From the IMG/VR virus record IMGVR_UViG_3300004461_000278, positions 1 to 30,765 of that record: 30,765 nucleotides of DNA. One strand, written 5' to 3'. The notes under the pieces were generated by a model. The model worked only from the letters and a program-made list of their open reading frames with translations, was not told the DNA's origin and ran no database searches. Source of the stretch: a virus. The translations under genes and the position numbers were made by a program. Below are positions 18,183 through 24,928 of the stretch, in pieces. The stretch's first letter is position 1. Each line of letters starts with the position of its first letter.

Positions 18183-19823
18183 TTAGTTACCTCCTAATTC
18201 TCTGTATTTATTTCTTAGTTCGTCGGAAGCAGAAATTAACTCCGATATATTATCGGTAATTTCATATAAAAATGCTTGAGATTCTTCTTGGTATTCATTT
18301 AGATTATCTATCTTAGGTATCAAAATATGTTCCATTCCTAAATCCTTCATCCTTTCTTTGTACTGTGCTAGGGTTTCGCCCGGTTTAATAAATAGCGTAG
18401 AGTTTCTCCTTGCTTGGCCCACAGTAGTTTTCTTTTTTCGGTAGTCTTCACCCGACGACTGGCCTTCACCAACCATAACAGGCGTTAATCGAGTAAGAGT
18501 GTAATTTTCTGTCGCCCCTATCGCATACCCTTTCTCAACTGTTTCTGTGACTTTTACCTTTGAACTGATATATTTTTCTAATTTTGTTCCGCCTTTAAGT
18601 TTAGTCTTAAGTGCGCTTTTAATTTTTTCTTCCTCTACAAGTTTTCTAAAGTTTTTTAGTATCGTGTCCAACTTTGATAGTTCACTTGTAACCGTTTTAA
18701 TTTCTTTAATGTCTTGGGAACTATTCTTATCTAGTTCTTCTAATTGGTCTAGTAGCGTTGCCATTTCGGAAAGGTCCATTATTATGCCCTTTAGGTTTCT
18801 TCCGCCTAGGCTAATAATACCAGAGCCATTTATTATTTCAAGTTCTTCTTCACTAAGTTCCGCATATGATTTACTAAGTTTTGTAACCAGTTTTCTAAGT
18901 AGTTTCATTTGTTTAGTGTAAGGTTGTACTTCCCCTATTTCTACATATTCTGCATCCGAAATGTTTATGGAAAAAGAATTGACTCTATCTAATGAATATA
19001 TTGTCGGTATGTATTTTCCTAGTAGTTTAGCAATATCCTTAACATTTGGTTCTCCTTCTTCGATTATTTTTAGATTAGTTGATTTATTATCACCAATAGT
19101 GTCTTTACTATATCTAGCCGTAGTAGGGGTTCCCCCTATGTAATTGACAGGCACTCCTTGCGTTTTTAGCAATCTTAGTTTGTCTTCTTCGAGGTTGAAT
19201 TGAGCAGAAACTCCCCTCCTATCTCGGGCTATTTCAACTGAACCTTTTAACTTTTCAATTAGCATGCCTGCTAGTTTGGGTAAGAGCGCATCTTCCAAAT
19301 CATCCACATTTTCCGGGTCCATGTGTTTTTTCTTCTTTCTTTTATTCTTCTCTCCAGTTATTTTATCTACTGCCTTATCTGCATCTTCACTGGTCATTGG
19401 AGTTTTCCAATCTCTAGAGAATGCTCCGAGCGCACTAAGTCGCTCAATTGCTGTTTTAGATTCTAGTTCTTTAAAGGTTAGAGTAATTTTTTCTGGCTCA
19501 AATATAGGGTGGTCTTCTTTTGTACCTTTGTCTTGTATATTAACTTCAACTTCTGATATGTTTTGTATTTTATTAGTCAATTTATATTCGTCTAAAAGAG
19601 TGTTCATTTGTGTTCTTGTAATCTCACTAATAGAAGTATTTAGTGTTTGAATAAACTCACCAACATTAGCCTCTATTCCATCAAGTTCTTCTATAAAGTC
19701 TAGAATACTTATTTCACTATCGGGTAGATATTCTGAAAAAATAAAATTTACAAGGTCTTCTTTTAATTGTGTCCCACTATCTAAATCGTAGGTTCTGTTG
19801 GGAGTAATCTTAAAATTGACCAA
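18183..19823 (-). CDS. Large charged helical protein, unassigned
   Basis: 546 residues, Lys/Glu/Leu/Ser-rich, mostly helical with coiled-coil-like stretches (about 305-410: MKLLRKLVTKLSKSYAELSE, LLDQLEELDKNSSQDIKEIK). A strongly basic patch GEKNKRKKKKHMD lies near residue 160. The sequence has no cysteine-rich, transmembrane or enzyme motif that I recognise. It uses a TTG start at 19823 after AAGGTGAT; no in-frame ATG lies near. It sits between the Gln-rich protein and the head-tail adaptor, where a portal or minor head protein could be, but I see no portal features. Could be an internal head protein or a scaffold-like factor. Confidence 0.7.
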   Translation of the reverse strand: MVNFKITPNRTYDLDSGTQLKEDLVNFIFSEYLPDSEISILDFIEELDGIEANVGEFIQTLNTSISEITRTQMNTLLDEYKLTNKIQNISEVEVNIQDKGTKEDHPIFEPEKITLTFKELESKTAIERLSALGAFSRDWKTPMTSEDADKAVDKITGEKNKRKKKKHMDPENVDDLEDALLPKLAGMLIEKLKGSVEIARDRRGVSAQFNLEEDKLRLLKTQGVPVNYIGGTPTTARYSKDTIGDNKSTNLKIIEEGEPNVKDIAKLLGKYIPTIYSLDRVNSFSINISDAEYVEIGEVQPYTKQMKLLRKLVTKLSKSYAELSEEELEIINGSGIISLGGRNLKGIIMDLSEMATLLDQLEELDKNSSQDIKEIKTVTSELSKLDTILKNFRKLVEEEKIKSALKTKLKGGTKLEKYISSKVKVTETVEKGYAIGATENYTLTRLTPVMVGEGQSSGEDYRKKKTTVGQARRNSTLFIKPGETLAQYKERMKDLGMEHILIPKIDNLNEYQEESQAFLYEITDNISELISASDELRNKYRELGGN

Positions 19824-19835
19824 TGTAAATCACCT

Positions 19836-20531
19836 TCACATTAGCCACTTGCCCCAAGCCGCAAGTTTCTGTGCTTTTTGTGCCAAGTGTAGGCCGCTTT
19901 GTGGAGGTTCGTAACTCATTTGCCCAGTGGAAGGTTCAATCCAATACGGTCTTCCGTAATTGTCTTGTCCACTAGGAGGGATAGGATAGCCACTACCGTT
20001 GTTCATAGCCAGCCCTGTAGCACCATAAGCGCCCTGCTGTACTTGTTGATTAGGCATTCCAGTCATTTGTGGCGTACCCATCATGGGCTGTTGCTGTTGC
20101 TGTTGCATTCCACCTGTTGCTTGTGGTGAACTGAAACCTTGAGATTCTAGATACTGTTGTTTTGCCATCTTTCGTTGATTAATGACTTCCGTATTGATGG
20201 CCGATTGTAGAATAGCACTCATATCCAAGTCAATGTTTTCTTGAGTAATTTTTTCATATTCTCTTAGACTATCGGTACTTACCTTCATGTTGCCCGTAGT
20301 AGAGTCTTGGTAAAACTCCAACTTAGTTAGCATTTGACTAACGCTCCTTTGAATAACATCTTCCATAAGTTTCTCAAGTGAACTTAAAAACAGTTCTCCG
20401 TGATATTGAAAGAACTCTTCAACATGATTCTCTTGAAGTGAAAGTAAGTTGTTGACTGTCTTAAATTGAGTATCATTCTGTGCTTGAACTGCACCCATTA
20501 CTGCCCCATTGCTTGTTCCAAAAACGCCCAT
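19836..20531 (-). CDS. Gln/Pro/Gly-rich C-terminal protein, unassigned
   Basis: 231 residues. The first 125 residues are helical and coiled-coil-like (NNLLSLQENHVEEFFQYHGE, SSLEKLMEDVIQRSV). The following section is low complexity: six consecutive glutamines, then MMGTPQMTGMPNQQVQQG, followed by GRPYWIEPSTGQMSYEPPQS, resembling a WW-like proline-rich patch. The ATG at 20531 overlaps the previous stop as TAATG and follows AGAGGGATG. Possibly a minor structural protein with a flexible tail; no function recognised. Confidence 0.7.
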   Translation of the reverse strand: MGVFGTSNGAVMGAVQAQNDTQFKTVNNLLSLQENHVEEFFQYHGELFLSSLEKLMEDVIQRSVSQMLTKLEFYQDSTTGNMKVSTDSLREYEKITQENIDLDMSAILQSAINTEVINQRKMAKQQYLESQGFSSPQATGGMQQQQQQPMMGTPQMTGMPNQQVQQGAYGATGLAMNNGSGYPIPPSGQDNYGRPYWIEPSTGQMSYEPPQSGLHLAQKAQKLAAWGKWLM

Positions 20532-21160
20532 TATTCATCCCTCTTAGTTATCAAAGCATTCATTCTTTCACTGTCTGTTCTAATTCTGTCAGTCAGTCTA
20601 ATGATTTCTTCTAATTTGTTTTCATCAGTAGTTGGTTCGGGTGAATTAATAATCCAACCCGCTCCGACTAGCGAAATAACATCTGCCTTTGATAGCGTGG
20701 TAAGCGGCCCCTTAGATAAAACTTGGGGCATTCTTGGTTTTGGCATAAATGCTTTAAAATCTAAACCATGCTCGTCAGCGAGTATTTGTTGTTGTAGCAT
20801 TTCCATTTGTCTGTGGTGTGTAGCGTGTTTAGGACAATAAGTTCCTCGCATTGGGCGGCCTTTAGATACATGACTTAGAGGTAAAGGGGGCCTCATGTAA
20901 TCCCCACTATCCCATACATGGTGAACACCGCACACAACGCACCTATCTTTTAGATTAAATTTCCAACCATACTTGATAAATAGGAACTTCTTTTTTTCTG
21001 CTTTTAGTACTTTAATAATTTCCTTTAATTTTTTCTTAGGTTTAATTTGTAGGAAAGAATACTCATCTACTGGACCTGCCGCTCTTGCGGCTACAAGAGG
21101 CGGCAAAAAAGCACTACTTAGGTTGGGATTGTTAGCGATTAAGTTAGGTTGCTGAAACAT
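20531..21160 (-). CDS. Zinc-finger-like protein, unassigned
   Basis: 209 residues. The ATG at 21160 has GAGG eight bases upstream. Residues 74-77 (CVVC), followed by HH at 80-81, and CPKH at 109-112, followed by HATHH, form a CxxC...CxxH pattern consistent with one zinc site of treble-clef type. A basic helix KPKKKLKEIIKVLKAEKKKF precedes it, and the C-terminus is a charged helix. The Lys/Zn combination suggests nucleic-acid or protein binding. The gene sits between the duplicated MW-x-DILK genes and the Gln-rich protein and is coupled to the latter. Function unknown. Confidence 0.72.
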   Translation of the reverse strand: MFQQPNLIANNPNLSSAFLPPLVAARAAGPVDEYSFLQIKPKKKLKEIIKVLKAEKKKFLFIKYGWKFNLKDRCVVCGVHHVWDSGDYMRPPLPLSHVSKGRPMRGTYCPKHATHHRQMEMLQQQILADEHGLDFKAFMPKPRMPQVLSKGPLTTLSKADVISLVGAGWIINSPEPTTDENKLEEIIRLTDRIRTDSERMNALITKRDE

Positions 21161-21182
21161 AGTTATTCCTCGGTTGTTGTAC

Positions 21183-21205
21183 TTCTTTCTATAGGTTTCT
21201 ATTTA
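21183..21205 (-). repeat. Duplicated intergenic segment, copy 1 (after 21215-21754)
   Basis: A 23-base stretch after the downstream paralogue that differs at only two positions from 21767-21789, which follows the upstream paralogue. Minus-strand core is TAAATAGAAAC then C or T then TATA. It indicates the duplication unit included the downstream flank. Confidence 0.6.
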
Positions 21206-21214
21206 GATTGTTTT

Positions 21215-21754
21215 TCAAAAATACCTTTCTAATATTTCGTCTATGTGATAAATGATTTTATTTTCAGTTTCATTATTAATAGAAAACCCAATGGCAGAAT
21301 AGATATATTCTGCATTTAATTGAGTCAATCCGCTATCAACTTCATTTCTTAAATCTAATATCATTTCTTTAACTCTGCTGTCGGGTAACTGTTTGTATTC
21401 TATATTCTCATCGTGAGAGAACCCCCTAGGCATACCCAATTCCTTTTTGTTGTTTATGGTTCTATAATCAGTATATTCTCTATCTCCTTCTAAGTCAATT
21501 TGCCTATTAGTCTTTACAGATTGTTTTATGCTCGGCTTATCTTCTAGTTTTAAGCCGCTCTTAGAAGAACCAAAAATAGCATAAACTAATGCCTCATCTA
21601 AAGAAGGAGTCCAATATCCGGTATCTTCTTCTCCCTGCGTTCCTTGGAACAATTTACTGTAGGTATGAACATAATCTTCTAATGGGGAATCATCTAAAGA
21701 ATCATAAGTAGTCGAGTGTATTTTGTAAGGTGATTTAAGAATATCTTGCCACAT
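21215..21754 (-). CDS. MW-x-DILK family protein, downstream paralogue
   Basis: 179 residues, paralogous to the gene just upstream in transcription (21787-22245). Shared features are the start MWQDILKSPY, then LFQG (35-38), GYWTPSLDEALVYAIFGSS (46-64), and a C-terminal helix ending in ERYF versus LKYF. The FQG...YWT...DEA..YA spacing recalls ADP-ribosyltransferase-like folds, but the catalytic arginine position is glutamine and no clear ExE motif is seen, so this is only a suggestion. The start context GGACTGATATTATGTGG is nearly identical to that of its paralogue, supporting tandem duplication. Confidence 0.72.
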   Translation of the reverse strand: MWQDILKSPYKIHSTTYDSLDDSPLEDYVHTYSKLFQGTQGEEDTGYWTPSLDEALVYAIFGSSKSGLKLEDKPSIKQSVKTNRQIDLEGDREYTDYRTINNKKELGMPRGFSHDENIEYKQLPDSRVKEMILDLRNEVDSGLTQLNAEYIYSAIGFSINNETENKIIYHIDEILERYF

Positions 21755-21766
21755 AATATCAGTCCT

Positions 21767-21789
21767 TTCTTTGTATAAGTTTCTATTTA
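21767..21789 (-). repeat. Duplicated intergenic segment, copy 2 (after 21787-22245)
   Basis: Matches 21183-21205 at 21 of 23 bases. It overlaps the end of the upstream paralogue and its flank, so it is part of the tandem duplication. No stem-loop or terminator character is evident. Confidence 0.6.
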
Positions 21790-22245
21790 AAAATACTTTA
21801 GCATTTCTTCAAAATGTTCTTTTGCATTATCCATAGTAGCACTTGTTGTACCTTGAAGTCTATTCCCTTCTATTGTTTTACGCATAGATTCTATCACCCT
21901 TTTATCGGAAACCTTTTCCTTTGTAGCATCTTTAAAGTAATCCTCTCCTAATTCAAAGGTCGGCTCTATGCCTCTACCCATGCCACCATCCCCATATTCT
22001 TTATCAGCCAACAAATAATAGAATTTTTTACTAGGAATTGCTCGGAATACCATTGGCTTTCCATCATCTCTAGGAGTACTATCTTGTTTGCTACCAAAAA
22101 AGGCATATTCTACTGCTTCATCAAAATTAAATGTCCAATACCTAGTTTCTCCTTTAATTTGAACTCCTTGAAAAACCTCATCGTATGTATTAAGTTTAGT
22201 CCCGTCAAGTATATGGAAAGGCTTCTTTAGTATATCTTCCCACAT
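21787..22245 (-). CDS. MW-x-DILK family protein, upstream paralogue
   Basis: 152 residues beginning MWEDILKKPFHIL. It shares with 21215-21754 the blocks VFQG (24-27), RYWTFNFDEAVEYAFFGSK (35-53) and a terminal helix. The middle (about 57-100) has VFRAIPSKKFYYLLADKEYG. The DEA..YA block after YWT recalls ADP-ribosyltransferase-like domains, but active-site residues are not clear. The ATG at 22245 follows the GTPase stop by four bases, so both genes are likely co-translated with the GTPase. No known function; linkage to the GTPase is the main clue. Confidence 0.72.
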   Translation of the reverse strand: MWEDILKKPFHILDGTKLNTYDEVFQGVQIKGETRYWTFNFDEAVEYAFFGSKQDSTPRDDGKPMVFRAIPSKKFYYLLADKEYGDGGMGRGIEPTFELGEDYFKDATKEKVSDKRVIESMRKTIEGNRLQGTTSATMDNAKEHFEEMLKYF

Positions 22246-22249
22246 AATA

Positions 22250-22912
22250 TCAGTAGTCCTTTATCATTGTAGTAACGCCTTTGTAGACCATTTCCGGCTG
22301 TGATTTAGCCGACACTATGTATTTGTGTGTAGGTATTCCCCTGTCATTAAGTTGTTGCATACCGTACTTTAAAGATGAAAAAATAGAGTGTTTAGTTATG
22401 TCACCTTCTTCCTTATATTTTTCTCCCCAAATATCATATTTATTTGCCCAAATACCTACAGCCAAAGGATAATCATTGTTCTTTTTCTTTTTTCCGTTGG
22501 GCCACTTATCACTACAAATACCATCTACTAAAAATTTCCATGCCAGTTGGTGGTCTAAATTAGCAGGTGAATCTAAGTGCCTATGGTCTATTACGAAGAT
22601 AACATACTTGACATTTCTATTCTTTATGTCTTGCATCCACTGTTTCCAATAAATCGCTTCACCGCCCATATCTGCGGTTTTTACAGTGTGAACATCACCG
22701 TCTAATTTTATCACTTTTCTAGTGGCTCTTTGTTTTCCTACAGTTCTCTGTTTTATGTCGGGAACTTCCCCTCTAGTACGCAACTGATGGTGAAGAGTAG
22801 TTTTACCTACCATTGTAGCCCCATATATTCCAAACTGTATTGCGTGTATTCTTTTGTAAAATGCCACTGTAGCCTCTATGCATACTACTGCAAATCCGGC
22901 TAGTACTGACAT
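22250..22912 (-). CDS. Membrane-anchored Arf/Ras-like small GTPase
   Basis: 220 residues. A hydrophobic N-terminal segment (2-19, LAGFAVVCIEATVAFY) predicts a membrane anchor. All G motifs are present: P-loop GATMVGKT (31-38), a switch-I like RTVG (56-59, compare Arf PTIG), G3 DMGGE (81-85, compare Arf and G-alpha DVGGQ), G4 NKYD (157-160) and G5 SAK (201-203). It should therefore bind and hydrolyse GTP, though the usual catalytic Gln after DxGG is Glu here. A membrane helix plus Arf-like domain resembles SRP receptor beta. I chose the ATG at 22912, preceded by GAGGGAT; an in-frame TTG at 22942 is less likely. It lies between two small membrane proteins and two MW-x-DILK paralogues. Confidence 0.85.
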   Translation of the reverse strand: MSVLAGFAVVCIEATVAFYKRIHAIQFGIYGATMVGKTTLHHQLRTRGEVPDIKQRTVGKQRATRKVIKLDGDVHTVKTADMGGEAIYWKQWMQDIKNRNVKYVIFVIDHRHLDSPANLDHQLAWKFLVDGICSDKWPNGKKKKNNDYPLAVGIWANKYDIWGEKYKEEGDITKHSIFSSLKYGMQQLNDRGIPTHKYIVSAKSQPEMVYKGVTTMIKDY

Positions 22913-22920
22913 ATAATCCC

Positions 22921-23133
22921 TCAATGCCAAAGGTAATCCCAAAGATTTACTGTTTTATTGATAAGCCAACCCATGACATTTATTTCAAAAACGCCCATTA
23001 TGTTTCCAACTAAAAAAGAAGAAAACACGCAAGTTAAACCCCAAAACCAAAACCTAATTTGCATCAACCAAATGTCGGCTGAGTGCGCTCTTTGTAGGTC
23101 GTAAGCAATTGTAGATTCATCAAATCCTAACAT
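22921..23133 (-). CDS. Small single-pass membrane protein
   Basis: 70 residues, start ATG at 23133 with GAGGCGG just upstream. One clear membrane segment at about 28-50 (FWFWGLTCVFSSFLVGNIMGVF), preceded by a charged amphipathic N-terminus (DESTIAYDLQRAHSADIW) and followed by Trp-rich NLWDYLWH. It is followed by the GTPase gene after six bases. Function unknown; could anchor or modulate the GTPase. Confidence 0.7.
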   Translation of the reverse strand: MLGFDESTIAYDLQRAHSADIWLMQIRFWFWGLTCVFSSFLVGNIMGVFEINVMGWLINKTVNLWDYLWH

Positions 23134-23142
23134 TTAACCGCC

Positions 23143-23541
23143 TCATTGTAGGGTGGCTAAAAAGTCGGAAGAAACACCTTCTGTTTCATATACGGGGGCT
23201 ATTTGAGGTATTCTAGAAGTACCGTTTTCACTTTGGAAAGTCTTCAAAGAGTCTTGCATTTTCTTTCTCTGCTGTTCATCTTTAGCGATTCTTTGCCAAT
23301 AAGCACTAATTCTTCTATCTAAAAGCCACATCTCGATTTTATCATTGAGTGCCATGTCAAATAGTGCCTTCATAACCATGATAGAACCAACAGTAATTAG
23401 CCCAAATAAAACACCATGCATCAAGATAGTGTACGGGAAATTAAGACCGAACTTAGCATAAAAGAAAACATTTGCTCCGCTAACCGTACCTACGAATAGG
23501 ATAGTCATAATCAAACGAGTGTCATGATTTAGTGCTGGCAA
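23143..23541 (-). CDS. Small two-helix membrane protein
   Basis: 132 residues from a TTG start at 23541, with GAGGTGAT three bases upstream. Two hydrophobic segments, about 10-28 (LIMTILFVGTVSGANVFFY) and 33-60 (NFPYTILMHGVLFGLITVGS, then IMVMKALF), precede a hydrophilic helix (RISAYWQRIAKDEQQRKKMQ) and a loose tail. It resembles a holin in having two helices but has no convincing holin features, and its placement beside the GTPase suggests a shared membrane complex. Unassigned. Confidence 0.7.
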   Translation of the reverse strand: MPALNHDTRLIMTILFVGTVSGANVFFYAKFGLNFPYTILMHGVLFGLITVGSIMVMKALFDMALNDKIEMWLLDRRISAYWQRIAKDEQQRKKMQDSLKTFQSENGTSRIPQIAPVYETEGVSSDFLATLQ

Positions 23542-23550
23542 GTAATCACC

Positions 23551-23850
23551 TCAATTAAATTCCACTGAAATGTGTGCAGTGGAAGAACTGGTTTCTGCAA
23601 TCTCCAAGAATATACCACCAGTGCATAGAACACCATGCATGTCATATTCTAGGTTGTATTGTCCTGTAGTTGTATTGTGAATTCTAGCAATTTCAGTACC
23701 GCTATTGTCCTGTCCGTCGAATACCTTGACGGTCACAGCCGCATTACCAACAATCACTAAATTAGCGTGAATGCTCTTAAGTCTACATTGGTTTTTAGAG
23801 ATAATTGCGCTTGCGCCCAACACCCCACTACTTCTGCTAGTATCTGCCAT
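23551..23850 (-). CDS. Small beta-rich protein, probable surface/decoration component
   Basis: 99 residues from the ATG at 23850, with AAAGGTGAG upstream; an in-frame start at 23883 precedes it but has no site. The sequence alternates strands: CRLKSIHANLVIVGNAAVTVKVFDGQDNSGTEIA, NLEYDMHGVLCTGGIFLEIAE and AHISVEF. The VxVFDGxDxSGTEIA phrase is common in small beta-sandwich proteins of marine phages near capsid genes. Likely trimer-like capsid decoration or minor head protein. Role inferred from position. Confidence 0.72.
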   Translation of the reverse strand: MADTSRSSGVLGASAIISKNQCRLKSIHANLVIVGNAAVTVKVFDGQDNSGTEIARIHNTTTGQYNLEYDMHGVLCTGGIFLEIAETSSSTAHISVEFN

Positions 23851-23905
23851 AATCTCACCTTTTATGTCTAAGGCTAGCCACAACTTCTTATTGAAGGTTG
23901 CGGAA

Positions 23906-24295
23906 CTATTCTTCTGTCTTAGGTGCAGTCTCTGTCTTCTTTGTTGTCTTTTTAGAGACAGGCTTCTTGGCAGTTGCTTTTTTAGCAGTCGCCTTCAACT
24001 TTTCTGGAACAGTTTTCTTAGGAGGTAGAGGGGCTAGTGCGTTAGCAAGTGCCTCTTGAGGTAGTCTAAGATATTTTGACAACATAGCCTTTTCTCGACT
24101 AGGTAGGTTTTCAATATCTTCTCTATCCTCGGAAGTAAATTCAACCGTACAGTTCTTACCACCAATGTAATGTGAAGCAACGAAGGCCGAGATTTTAACA
24201 TCTTCGACCTTCGTTACTTCCATAAAACCTTCTGCCCCGTTTCGTAGCCTCATGGTTGGAACCGTACAAGACTCACTTAAACGGATTGTTGCCAA
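23906..24295 (-). CDS. Capsid-region protein with Lys/Ala-rich tail
   Basis: 129 residues from a TTG start at 24295, five bases after GAGGTG. The body (1-95) has MEVTKVEDVKISAFVASHYIGG and an acidic helix TSEDREDIENLPSREKAM. The C-terminus (about 93-129) is a low-complexity basic tail, KATAKKATAKKPVSKKTTKK, like histone H1 or nucleic-acid binding tails. It lies between the decoration-type genes. Possibly a DNA-contacting head protein or a head completion protein; function unknown. Confidence 0.68.
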   Translation of the reverse strand: MATIRLSESCTVPTMRLRNGAEGFMEVTKVEDVKISAFVASHYIGGKNCTVEFTSEDREDIENLPSREKAMLSKYLRLPQEALANALAPLPPKKTVPEKLKATAKKATAKKPVSKKTTKKTETAPKTEE

Positions 24296-24304
24296 ACAAA
24301 CACC

Positions 24305-24919
24305 TCAAAGAAGTCCTGTTGCACGAACTGTAACAGTCCCTACATTTTCTGCCAAAGCAACTACGCCGTCCGTTAAAACAGAGCCTAGTTTAGTACAGTA
24401 AAGATAGCAGAATGTACCGTCCGAACTGATGGCTCCCACAGTGTAATTGAAGTTTAGCATAGATGGGTTTGAAACCTCAACTTGTGTGAAGGTAGCCAAT
24501 CCAAAGTCAGCCGCTAGAAGTTTTTCACCAGCATGGGTAAATTCTTCATTGCCTCCGTTATCAGCCGCAAGCGTTCCGGAAGTACCAACAGGGTCAGCAG
24601 TTAGAACACGACCAGCGTTACTTCCAGTAGCCGTTATGGTAGCAATTCTAAAAGCGACCTTATCATTGGCAGTAGTTGAGTCCGACAAAGTTCCGTAGTC
24701 ACCCACAACAAATCCGTCAGTAATAAAATTACCAGCCGCTCTTGTTATAGTATCGGGGTCAGCATCAGCCGCCACAAGGGTTTGGTTAGCCGCAGTAGCA
24801 GGAGAACCTGTTCGGTAAGACGAAATAGCAACACTCGCTAGTGAGACATATTGGTGTCCCACAACGAATGGCTTTGCTATACCTTTATGGTCAGCGATTA
24901 AAGTAACAGTGTTTGTCAC
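24305..24919 (-). CDS. Probable capsid decoration / minor head protein
   Basis: 204 residues from a GTG start at 24919, with GAGGTGG four bases upstream and ten bases after the major capsid gene. Rich in Ala, Thr, Val and Gly and beta-prone: VTLIADHKGIAKPFVVGHQY, then a TITRAAGNFITDGFVVGDYGTLS block, then VAFRIATITATGSNAGRVLTADP. Position directly after the capsid gene and the composition fit a decoration protein. The family is not identified. Confidence 0.7.
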   Translation of the reverse strand: MTNTVTLIADHKGIAKPFVVGHQYVSLASVAISSYRTGSPATAANQTLVAADADPDTITRAAGNFITDGFVVGDYGTLSDSTTANDKVAFRIATITATGSNAGRVLTADPVGTSGTLAADNGGNEEFTHAGEKLLAADFGLATFTQVEVSNPSMLNFNYTVGAISSDGTFCYLYCTKLGSVLTDGVVALAENVGTVTVRATGLL

Positions 24920-24928
24920 TTTACCACC

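Noticed and set aside
18183-19823. Portal protein for the 546-residue gene
   Set aside because: Size fits, but the order (portal normally precedes the protease) and the lack of portal-like sequence argue against it. The portal is more likely beyond the right edge.
20071-20110. Short CAG/CTG-like repeat as a possible regulatory repeat or CRISPR
   Set aside because: It encodes the polyglutamine run of the 19836-20531 protein; there are no spacers and no direct-repeat array.
23143-23541. Holin
   Set aside because: Two membrane helices fit, but no endolysin gene is nearby and the neighbouring genes point to a GTPase-associated membrane protein instead.
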